Below are positions 14,493 to 21,528 of a DNA stretch of 22,313 nucleotides, one piece after another. How positions within the stretch are numbered: the first letter of the stretch is position 1; each line of letters opens with the position of its first letter. Both the position numbers and the translations under genes were made by a program. This DNA is from a virus: the IMG/VR virus record IMGVR_UViG_3300007735_000488, positions 1 to 22,313 of that record. The stretch is one strand, 5' to 3'. A model generated the notes under the pieces. It made no database searches and was not told the origin of the DNA. It worked only from the letters and a program-made list of their open reading frames with translations.

Positions 14493-16481
14493 ATGTTTAA
14501 CCCCTTTGGAAATGTACTAAGATTCCCTGATGGCCGAGTTATAGTCAGACAGCCCAATGGAATGTGGAAAGACACCACTACAGGGGTTCAGTTCCACCAA
14601 AACACCGCCCAAGACTTGTTTTACTCGTCCATGTATCATCTAGACGTTTCAGACGGTGGACGGGTAAAAAAAGCAAGAAGTGGCGATGGTTCAACTTTAA
14701 ATCTGGATTTTACTACTACAACCTCTCTAAATTCCATATTTACGTTTAGTCGAACCACTACGGCAACATTTGTCAACAGCAGCGGATACGTACAGTACGC
14801 AAACGCAAACATGATGCGAAATAGCGAGTGGGTGGATGGTGGAAGTGGAACACCGACTAATTGGACCGCAGTTGGCAACCTTCCAACCATTCCAACTGCA
14901 GGTTCTCGAACGCTTGCAGTCGATACCACCCCCGCTCTTTCATATATTACTGAGGGGAATGCAAATCCCAAAAAAGGACTTATTTACACCGCTGTGATTG
15001 AAGTAACTGCAGTGACTGGTTCTCCGGCATACAATACCACATTCGCTGTAACAGGATTCCCCGAAAATACTACTTATTATTTAAACGGGACACCTGTTAG
15101 CAGTACGGCAACAATGGCACCGGGTATTGTTTCGTTGGTGTTTACTTCCGGTAACGATAGTAGTACTGTACGTATTGGTCCAGGTTCTGATGGAGTAAAT
15201 AAAACTAGCCAGTCCATCACTGTAAAAGCCCCGCGATTAGTGCCCGGTATTTCGGTGTCTGCACCGTATATTCAAAGTACCACAAGTGCTGCGTACCACG
15301 CTCCGCGTTTCGATTACAGTCCAACAGTCATAGGCACGCCTCGCGGCCTGCTGATTGAAGGCAGCGCGACCAACTTAATACCGTACAGTTTTGCTATGAC
15401 CGGTGGACAATGGGAGTATGCTGCAGGAGGAACTATTACAGTTACACTTAATACCTCAGAGACGACCGCACCAGACGGAACAACCGGAGCAATAAAGATA
15501 CTAAAAAATTCCGGTTCAAATTCGTACACATTTGTACGAAACTCAGTAACACCAACAACGTCTGATTATCACACTGTAAGTTTTTGGGCCAAAAAACCTA
15601 GTATTAACGGATCAACATACGCAGGATTGCGTACCACCGGTGCAGGATTTGTGCCAGCAGACGCAACTAAAAGTATAGTATTTGATCTGGTAAACGGTAC
15701 TGTTGTGACTGGTTTGAGCGGAAACCAGTTTTACACCAATCCTACAATTACGCCGTATAGAGACGGTTGGTACCGAATAAGTGCCACATCTGGGGCAACT
15801 ATGGCTTCAGGGTTAGGATCTGCTTACGCCAGCATATGTATGACAACTCCTGAAGCTAATGGCATAGAAAACAACACGCTTCCAGCAAACACAAGCATGT
15901 ATGTATGGGGTCCTATGCATGAAGCTGGATCTGGAACCTCATCGTACATTCCAACCGGTGCGGCATCGGGAGGTGCTCAAAGAACATCAGATAATGCGTA
16001 TCTAACAAATTGGTCTGCATTCTCACCAAACTGGAACCAATACCAAGGAACCCTGTTAATCGATGGTGATGTAACCAGAATTTCTTCAATTCAATCATAC
16101 CCACGTATTGTTGCGTTTACTACCACAACAAACACCACTCCACGATTTGGTGTATTTATGGATACTGCGCTCAATACATACAAAGGAGAAGTGTATCTTC
16201 AAACATATCCTATAGATGCAACGGTAAGTATAACACCCGGAACACGATTTGTTCACGCAATTTCTGCTCTTCAAGATACAACAAGCCGTTTGCGTGGATC
16301 GATAAACGGGAGTACAGTCACAGAAGTTACTGACGTTTCACCTCTTGGTTTAACTTTGGTTGGAGGTCTGGCTTTTAACTCCGGCCCAAATACTAATTGC
16401 CCATCCGTTCATTTGCGCCGTGTAAAATATTGGCCTCGTGCTTTTTCACAAACAGAACTAAATTCTATTACCACAATCTAA
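14493..16481 (+). CDS. Fibre/spike-like virion protein with carbohydrate-binding-type domains
   Basis: A 662-residue protein. Residues 85-98 (FSRTTTATFVNSSG) and 271-297 (PRFDYSP...GTPRGLLIEGSATNLI) are the two halves of a signature common in phage head- or tail-fibre proteins, usually adjacent. Here they are separated by about 160 residues that look like an extra beta-sandwich (opening NMMRNSEWVDGGSG and closing near QSTTSAAYHA). Residues about 300-480 resemble a carbohydrate-binding beta-sandwich (TVSFWAKKP, then RDGWYRISATSG). Residues about 508-662 look like a LamG/concanavalin-type domain ending HLRRVKYWPRAFSQTELN. The first 50 residues form a distinct N-terminal domain. GAGGA lies about 10 bases upstream of the ATG. 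A surface fibre binding host glycans is the best inference. The location between gp43 and uvsX is unusual for a structural gene. Confidence 0.82.
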   Translation: MFNPFGNVLRFPDGRVIVRQPNGMWKDTTTGVQFHQNTAQDLFYSSMYHLDVSDGGRVKKARSGDGSTLNLDFTTTTSLNSIFTFSRTTTATFVNSSGYVQYANANMMRNSEWVDGGSGTPTNWTAVGNLPTIPTAGSRTLAVDTTPALSYITEGNANPKKGLIYTAVIEVTAVTGSPAYNTTFAVTGFPENTTYYLNGTPVSSTATMAPGIVSLVFTSGNDSSTVRIGPGSDGVNKTSQSITVKAPRLVPGISVSAPYIQSTTSAAYHAPRFDYSPTVIGTPRGLLIEGSATNLIPYSFAMTGGQWEYAAGGTITVTLNTSETTAPDGTTGAIKILKNSGSNSYTFVRNSVTPTTSDYHTVSFWAKKPSINGSTYAGLRTTGAGFVPADATKSIVFDLVNGTVVTGLSGNQFYTNPTITPYRDGWYRISATSGATMASGLGSAYASICMTTPEANGIENNTLPANTSMYVWGPMHEAGSGTSSYIPTGAASGGAQRTSDNAYLTNWSAFSPNWNQYQGTLLIDGDVTRISSIQSYPRIVAFTTTTNTTPRFGVFMDTALNTYKGEVYLQTYPIDATVSITPGTRFVHAISALQDTTSRLRGSINGSTVTEVTDVSPLGLTLVGGLAFNSGPNTNCPSVHLRRVKYWPRAFSQTELNSITTI

Positions 16482-16483
16482 TT

Positions 16484-16783
16484 ATGAGCGATTTTTTCCT
16501 TCGAACAAACAATAAAACACTTATGAAAACTGCGTTGTTATCTTCTGGTATTGAGGTAGAAGGTATCGACGGAGAAACGGTATGGTTTAACGGTATTCGT
16601 ATCGATTTAGGTTGGATCGGGCCTATTTCACAGCCCAATCCCACGAATCCCAGTGGCCCTCTTATTACTGATAATCGATTTCATGTAAACATGAGAGTAA
16701 GTGGAGAACTGGCAAAAGATATATTGGATAAACTTCCGATATTAGATCCGCCACCTAGTACTCCTGTACGTGTTTGGGCGTAA
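16484..16783 (+). CDS. 99-residue protein following the spike gene
   Basis: The frame opens farther upstream inside the previous gene, but the first sensible start is ATG at 16484, 2 bases after the preceding stop, giving MSDFFLRTNNKTLMKTALLS. The protein has a Pro-rich middle (ISQPNPTNPSGPLI) and a beta-rich remainder (VWFNGIRIDLGWIG). Its end contains a Leu/Asp/Pro-rich stretch (KDILDKLPILDPPPSTPVRV). I do not recognise a family. Its tight spacing to the spike-like gene suggests a partner, such as an attachment or assembly factor, and its opening resembles small phage tail-associated proteins. It has no clear Shine-Dalgarno sequence and may depend on translational coupling with the gene before it. 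Confidence 0.7.
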   Translation: MSDFFLRTNNKTLMKTALLSSGIEVEGIDGETVWFNGIRIDLGWIGPISQPNPTNPSGPLITDNRFHVNMRVSGELAKDILDKLPILDPPPSTPVRVWA

Positions 16784-16824
16784 CTGGCAACACATTTAAC
16801 TACATTTAAAAAGGAATATACATT

Positions 16825-17844
16825 ATGAGTGGGTTTTTACATGATCTAATCAAAGAGTCGGGTAATCAGTACGCAGGTATGATTGAAGACGGTATTGAAG
16901 GCAGTGATATTCGTGGGTTTATTGACACGGGCTCGTACGCGTTCAACGCTCTGGTGTCAGGCTCGCTGTACGGTGGTATTGCAGACAACAAGATTATTGC
17001 ACTGGCTGGTGAATCGGCTACAGGCAAGACGTACTTTTCCATCGGTATGGTACGCAAGTTTCTGGAAGATCGCAAGGACGGTATGGTGCTGTACTTTGAT
17101 TCAGAGCAGGCTGTCACCTCAGACATGTTCTTGGATCGTGGTGTAGACCCCAAGCGTATTGCGGTATTTCCTGTGGCTACCATTGAAGAGTTCCGTGGAC
17201 AGCTAATCAAGATTGTGGACAAGTATCTGGAACAGGAAGTGGACAAGCGTAAGCCCCTGATGGTTGTACTGGACTCACTGGGCATGTTGAGCACCAGCAA
17301 GGAAATGAACGATACTGCTGAAGGTAAGGAAGTACGTGACATGACCCGTGCTCAGGTTATCAAGAGTACCTTCCGTGTGCTTACCCTGAAGCTTGGCAAG
17401 GCTGGTATTCCACTAGTAATGACCAACCACACCTACGACGTGGTAGGCTCGTACGTTCCCACCAAGGAGATGGGTGGTGGTTCTGGTCTTAAGTACGCCG
17501 CATCAACTATCGTATACCTGTCCAAGAAGAAGGACAAGGACGCAGACGGTCAGGTGGTTGGTAATATCATCCACTGTAAGCTGTACAAAAGCCGCCTCAC
17601 CAAGGAAAACCAGATGGTGGATGTACGTCTCAACTACGACAGTGGCCTGAATCGTTACTACGGACTTCTTGACATTGCTCTAAAGCATGATATATTTAAG
17701 AAGGTGTCTACTCGTATTGAACTTCCCGGAGGCGAAAAGGCGTTCGAGAAGAACATTAACGAAGAACCGGAAAAGTATTTCACCGAGGATGTAATGAAGC
17801 GTCTAGAAGAGGCTGTAGCAAAGGAATTTAAGTATGGACAGTAA
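16825..17844 (+). CDS. uvsX: UvsX-like RecA-family recombinase
   Basis: ATP-dependent strand-exchange protein used in T4-type recombination-dependent replication and repair; 339 residues, compared with about 390 in T4. The Walker A motif is GESATGKT (62-69). FDSE (91-94) supplies the catalytic Glu, and Walker B is LMVVLD (145-150). A DNA-binding loop region follows (residues about 155-180), then [20 protein letters not shown] with the RecA-type Gln/Asn-His switch region and [21 protein letters not shown] lies 9 bases upstream of the ATG. The next gene begins within the last codons of this one, at 17834. Codon usage is biased to C- and G-ending codons (CTG, AAG, GAC), unlike the preceding two genes, which supports those two being inserted later. 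Confidence 0.96.
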   Translation: MSGFLHDLIKESGNQYAGMIEDGIEGSDIRGFIDTGSYAFNALVSGSLYGGIADNKIIALAGESATGKTYFSIGMVRKFLEDRKDGMVLYFDSEQAVTSDMFLDRGVDPKRIAVFPVATIEEFRGQLIKIVDKYLEQEVDKRKPLMVVLDSLGMLSTSKEMNDTAEGKEVRDMTRAQVIKSTFRVLTLKLGKAGIPLVMTNHTYDVVGSYVPTKEMGGGSGLKYAASTIVYLSKKKDKDADGQVVGNIIHCKLYKSRLTKENQMVDVRLNYDSGLNRYYGLLDIALKHDIFKKVSTRIELPGGEKAFEKNINEEPEKYFTEDVMKRLEEAVAKEFKYGQ

Positions 17845-18103
17845 TACTGTGTGGTGGTTTGTTGGTGGTCTAGTAGGTGGTGTTGTTGGTGCTGCAATTG
17901 GAAGGACAGTGTATAATTTTGTTTGGACGTATTACGAAGATTTACGAAAGTTAAATCTACGTATCGTGGACGTTCAACGTGAACTGGGCGAAAATATACG
18001 CCAAAATGATCTTCGTCGTAGCGATAATTTTCATCTCTTATGGAACAAAATTCAAGATTTAACGTGTCGTGTTACTGCACTGGAACCTAAGAAGACCAAG
18101 TAA
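17834..18103 (+). CDS. Small glycine-zipper membrane protein between uvsX and 41
   Basis: An 89-residue protein overlapping the uvsX end by 11 bases, with AAGGA (17821-17825) 8 bases before its ATG. Residues about 6-28 form one membrane span with a Gly zipper ([19 protein letters not shown]). Residues about 34-83 form a charged helix ([20 protein letters not shown]) with heptad-like Leu/Ile/Val spacing, likely a coiled coil. It has the layout of a membrane anchor with a cytoplasmic coiled coil. In T4 the order is uvsX, 40, 41, and gene 40 encodes a small membrane protein needed for head vertex initiation. The present protein occupies the same place, but I see no sequence evidence of homology. 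The stop TAA overlaps the next start (TAATG). Confidence 0.78.
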   Translation: MDSNTVWWFVGGLVGGVVGAAIGRTVYNFVWTYYEDLRKLNLRIVDVQRELGENIRQNDLRRSDNFHLLWNKIQDLTCRVTALEPKKTK

Positions 18104-19497
18104 TGAAAGAATTTGAACTAGTGCTTCTAGAAGCACTTCTCTTCCGAGAAGACTTCTACAAGAAGGTTATACCTTTTATCAAGAATGAATACTTCCACAG
18201 GAAGCCTATTCAGATGTTGTATACGTGCATCCACGACTTTGTGATGCAGTACAACGCGTGTCCGTCCAAGGATGCTATGAGTATCTGTCTTGAGAAGCAC
18301 AAGGGCATTGCTCAGAAAGAGTACGATGAGTGTATTGAGATGCTGGAAGACTTTAACAAGAAGTCTGCAGACCAGCACAATCTGGAATGGCTGATCACAG
18401 AAACTGAAAACTTCTGTAAGGAAAAGGCGTTATACAATGGCATCATGGAGTCCATTCAGATCATTGATGGAAAGTCCAAGGACAAAATCCGAACGGCTAT
18501 TCCAAGTATTCTATCTGATGCTCTTGCAGTTAGTTTTGATACTAATATCGGTCACGATTACTTGGAAGATTCAGATCAACGATACGAGTTTTATCATCGA
18601 ATCGAAAAGCGGATTCCGTTTGATCTGGAGTTTTTTAACACCATCACCAACGGCGGAACTCCCATCAAGACCTTGAATATCGTGATGGCAGGTACAGGTG
18701 TAGGCAAGTCCTTATTTCTTTGCCATCATGCAGCAAATTGTCTTGCACAAGGCATGAACGTGTTGTATATTACGTGTGAGATGGCCGAGGAACGTATTGC
18801 CGAACGTATTGATGCTAATCTGCTGGACATCACTCTGGATTCGCTGCGTGAACTTCCCAAGGAAGTGTACGAGAAAAAGATGAACACACTAAAGCAAACC
18901 GTGAAGGGTAAGATTATTATTAAAGAGTATCCTACATCCAGTGCCAGTGTGAACCACTTCCGTGTTCTGCTGGACGAACTTAATCTGAAGAAGAAGTTCA
19001 AGCCAGACGTGATTATTATTGATTACCTGAACATCTGTGCGTCTAGTCGTATGAAGCACAACGGTAACGTTAATTCGTATATGTACATCAAGGCTATTGC
19101 AGAGGAACTCCGAAGCATGGCTGTGGAGTACAGCGTACCAATCTGGTCCGCCACACAAGTCAATCGTACAGGATTTGCCAGCACCGATATCGGTCTGGAA
19201 GACACTTCCGAATCGTTTGGTCTACCAGCAACAGCAGACTTTATGTTTGCTCTGATCTCTACAGAAAAGCTGGACGAAATGAACCAGATCATGGTGAAGC
19301 AATTGAAGAACAGGTATAACGATACCGCAATCAATCGTAAGTTTATTGTGGGTATCAATCGTGCCAAGATGAAACTATTTGATGTGGAGCAGTCTGAACT
19401 GGCAGACGCCAATCAAGAACCGGACACAGAAGAGGACGAGGAGTATCGCTTTACCAGCAAGTTTGGTAAGAAAGACTTTTCCAAGTTTCGATCATGA
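18103..19497 (+). CDS. 41: Replicative DNA helicase (T4 gp41-like, DnaB family)
   Basis: A hexameric 5'-3' helicase that unwinds the fork and works with the primase encoded next; 464 residues, close to T4 gp41 in length. The N-terminal domain (1-150) is helical. The RecA-like motor contains Walker A AGTGVGKS (196-203), CEMAEERIAERIDA (225-238) with the catalytic Glu, Walker B VIIIDYLN (D307), the H3 region SATQVNR with Gln352, and the downstream TSESFGLPATADFMFAL segment typical of DnaB-like helicases. The C-terminal tail is acidic (ANQEPDTEEDEEYRF), then Lys/Phe-rich, and may contact other replisome proteins as in T4. The start overlaps the previous stop by one base (TAATG) and the stop overlaps the primase start (ATGA). 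This genetic coupling of gp41 and gp61 fits their physical partnership. Confidence 0.95.
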   Translation: MKEFELVLLEALLFREDFYKKVIPFIKNEYFHRKPIQMLYTCIHDFVMQYNACPSKDAMSICLEKHKGIAQKEYDECIEMLEDFNKKSADQHNLEWLITETENFCKEKALYNGIMESIQIIDGKSKDKIRTAIPSILSDALAVSFDTNIGHDYLEDSDQRYEFYHRIEKRIPFDLEFFNTITNGGTPIKTLNIVMAGTGVGKSLFLCHHAANCLAQGMNVLYITCEMAEERIAERIDANLLDITLDSLRELPKEVYEKKMNTLKQTVKGKIIIKEYPTSSASVNHFRVLLDELNLKKKFKPDVIIIDYLNICASSRMKHNGNVNSYMYIKAIAEELRSMAVEYSVPIWSATQVNRTGFASTDIGLEDTSESFGLPATADFMFALISTEKLDEMNQIMVKQLKNRYNDTAINRKFIVGINRAKMKLFDVEQSELADANQEPDTEEDEEYRFTSKFGKKDFSKFRS

Positions 19498-20525
19498 CCC
19501 TATTCATCGATAAAAAGTTTATCAATCTGATGTCAGGCCAACTGGAACGTTTCAGTTGGAAGAAAGACAATCTGGCTAATTGTCGTTGTCCTATCTGTGG
19601 TGATTCCAGCAAGAACAAAGTTAAGGCTCGTGGATTCTTCTTTGAGAAGAAAGGTGAGTTCTTTTACAAGTGTCATAACTGTAGTGTAGGATTGAATTTA
19701 TACAACTTTATGAGTAAAGTTACTCCAAACCTATGTAAAGAGTACAGTCTAGAAAAGTTTAAAGAGAAACAACCAACACAGGAAAGGGAAAAACCTAAGA
19801 TGCTGTTCTCCAAGAAGCCCAAAAAGAAGTACACTATTGAGCTGCCCACTGTTGCAGAACTGCCACCTAATCACATGTGCCGCCAGTTTGTGGAACTACG
19901 AAAAATTCCCAAGAAGATGTGGCAGCATCTGTATTACGCAGAAGATTTTGCAGAGTGGGCCAAGCGTATTAATAAAGAGTCTGCAGAAGGTTTAGCCAGT
20001 GAACCTCGTCTGGTGATTCCTATTCTAGATCGTAAAGGGCATCTAGTAGGAGCACAAGGACGAGTACTTAAAGTGTCCACAGATCGTGCTGCCCGTAAGA
20101 GTGTTCGTTACATCACCATCAAACCACACGATCAAGAACACAAGTCGTGGTACGGTTTAGATCGTCTAGATCTAACAGGAACTGTGTATGTTGTTGAAGG
20201 ACCACTAGATTCGTTATTCCTTCCTAACTGTCTTGCGACTGTGGGAATGAGTGATGTGTTTAACGTTCCTAAGGAAATTAAAACTCGTTCTGTGATTTAT
20301 GTGGTGGACAACGAACCACGAAACGCTCAAGTAGTTCATACCATGGAAAAACTTGTTGATCAACATAAACGTGTTTGTGTTTGGCCTGACCATATCAAAC
20401 ACAAAGATATTAATGATATGATTATGGATGGAATGGATGCATCTGAAATCCTAAATATCATTAACGAGAATGCAGTGTCAGGTCTCGAAGCACAAATAAG
20501 GATCAACAAATGGAAGAAGATTTAA
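19494..20525 (+). CDS. 61: DNA primase (T4 gp61-like)
   Basis: Synthesises RNA primers for lagging-strand replication together with gp41; 343 residues, the same length range as T4 gp61. The N-terminal zinc-binding domain has CRCPICGD (C32, C35) and CHNC (C60, C63). A basic linker (about 95-115) follows. The catalytic TOPRIM-type core includes RLVIPILDRKGHLVGAQGR (172-190), VYVVEGPLDSLFL (E235 as the conserved acidic residue) and VIYVVDNE (D272), with KDINDMIMDG (from 304) giving further acidic residues. The start overlaps the gp41 stop by four bases. The next gene begins 16 bases before this one ends. No motifs are missing, so the enzyme should be active. Confidence 0.93.
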   Translation: MTLFIDKKFINLMSGQLERFSWKKDNLANCRCPICGDSSKNKVKARGFFFEKKGEFFYKCHNCSVGLNLYNFMSKVTPNLCKEYSLEKFKEKQPTQEREKPKMLFSKKPKKKYTIELPTVAELPPNHMCRQFVELRKIPKKMWQHLYYAEDFAEWAKRINKESAEGLASEPRLVIPILDRKGHLVGAQGRVLKVSTDRAARKSVRYITIKPHDQEHKSWYGLDRLDLTGTVYVVEGPLDSLFLPNCLATVGMSDVFNVPKEIKTRSVIYVVDNEPRNAQVVHTMEKLVDQHKRVCVWPDHIKHKDINDMIMDGMDASEILNIINENAVSGLEAQIRINKWKKI

Positions 20526-20815
20526 CTCCAGAAGAACCCGAAAAGAAAAAAGAATACGAAGAAATTGAAATAGACAGTGATAATCCTATATTTGTGTTTT
20601 GCTTCATGTTCATGGAGTATATTAAAGAAATAAATCCAGAACTATACGATAAAGCACATCGTTACGCTCAAGATCATACTGATATTGATATTACCGATTT
20701 TGAAATAGGAGATTTTGAAGAATTGGAAGACGATGGAGAAGATGACGTAGACGATGAATACGAAGACGATGAAGGTTTTAATTATGAAGACGACGATTAC
20801 TCACCAGAAAATTAA
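20510..20815 (+). CDS. Highly acidic hypothetical protein, 101 residues
   Basis: The start at 20510 lies inside the primase gene, with TAAGGA (20497-20502) 7 bases upstream. By hand count 42 of 101 residues are Asp or Glu against 6 Lys or Arg, a net charge near -36. A central segment (NPIFVFCFMFMEYIKEINPE) is hydrophobic and probably helical, with YDKAHRYAQDH after it. The last 45 residues are an almost pure Asp/Glu/Tyr tail (EDDGEDDVDDEYEDDEGF). Acidic tails of this sort occur in DNA mimics, nuclease inhibitors and single-stranded DNA-binding protein tails, none of which can be assigned here. The 3' end overlaps the thyX start by 32 bases. No family is recognised. Confidence 0.75.
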   Translation: MEEDLTPEEPEKKKEYEEIEIDSDNPIFVFCFMFMEYIKEINPELYDKAHRYAQDHTDIDITDFEIGDFEELEDDGEDDVDDEYEDDEGFNYEDDDYSPEN

Positions 20816-21491
20816 TGTTTTAGACAAAGGACACGTTGAATATGTCGATCATATGGGCTCAGATCTTACGGTTGTCAATGCTGCTAGGGTCTCATTTGCT
20901 AAAACCAGTGAATGGGAACACACAGAAGATGGTACACGTGTTTTATCACAAAAAGACCAACGACTCATCAAATATCTGGCAAACCACAACCATTGGACGC
21001 CTTTTGCGCACCCGCAAATTACCCTCAGAATCAAGGCACCCATCTTTGTCCGAACACAACTGTTCAAGCACAAGGTTGGGTTCACTGAGAACGAAATTTC
21101 GCGTCGTTATGTGACACACGAACCAGAGGTATATAATCCACAATGGCGTGCTGCTCCTACAGACGGAGCCAAACAAGGCAGTTCTGATTTTATTACAGGC
21201 GAAGCTGCAGAACAACGTTTAGATTTTCTGTACGGAATTGTTACAGAAAATATAGAAGTGTACAACAAATTACTGGAATTAGGGGTTGCCCCAGAGCAAG
21301 CACGGGCTGTATTGCCACAGGGTACCTACACTGAGTGGTGGTGGACGGGATCGCTCTCAGCGTACGCTCGTGTGTTTAAACAGCGAATAGACGCCCACGC
21401 TCAGTGGGAAGTTCAGAGATTTGCTGAGGCAATTGGAAAAATACTGGAACCGCTGTTTCCTCACGCTTGGGCAGTTCTGACCGCTAAATAA
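20784..21491 (+). CDS. thyX: Flavin-dependent thymidylate synthase ThyX
   Basis: Makes dTMP from dUMP using FAD, methylenetetrahydrofolate and NADPH. The frame also has ATGs at 20754 and 20769, but ATG 20784 has AAGG 8 bases upstream and gives a normal length of 235 residues. The ThyX signature appears as FKHKVGFTENEISRRY, where the classical form is RHR followed by seven residues and Ser; here Lys replaces both Arg and there is one extra residue before Ser, a form I recall from some phage and proteobacterial ThyX. The substrate-binding C-terminal part is typical (EQARAVLPQGTYTEWWWTGS, then KQRIDAHAQWEVQRFAEAI). The gene works with the upstream dUTPase, which yields dUMP. It overlaps the acidic protein gene by 32 bases. 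A functional enzyme is expected. Confidence 0.93.
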   Translation: MKTTITHQKINVLDKGHVEYVDHMGSDLTVVNAARVSFAKTSEWEHTEDGTRVLSQKDQRLIKYLANHNHWTPFAHPQITLRIKAPIFVRTQLFKHKVGFTENEISRRYVTHEPEVYNPQWRAAPTDGAKQGSSDFITGEAAEQRLDFLYGIVTENIEVYNKLLELGVAPEQARAVLPQGTYTEWWWTGSLSAYARVFKQRIDAHAQWEVQRFAEAIGKILEPLFPHAWAVLTAK

Positions 21492-21528
21492 ACTTACTTA
21501 CTTTTAACAAACAGGAGAAAAATTAAAT

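Noticed and set aside
16397-16483. Upstream extension of the 99-residue gene to an ATG at 16397
   Set aside because: It would overlap the spike gene by 85 bases and adds residues of shadow-like composition; ATG 16484 lies 2 bases after the stop and gives a natural N-terminus.
16792-16809. Direct repeat ACATTTAA (two copies, 10 bases apart) upstream of uvsX
   Set aside because: It is short and AT-rich, does not match a T4 middle (MotA) box or a sigma70 promoter, and may be chance.
20754-20783. Earlier ATGs (20754, 20769) for thyX
   Set aside because: They extend the protein with sequence read from the acidic tail region and lack well-spaced ribosome binding sites; ATG 20784 fits the family length.
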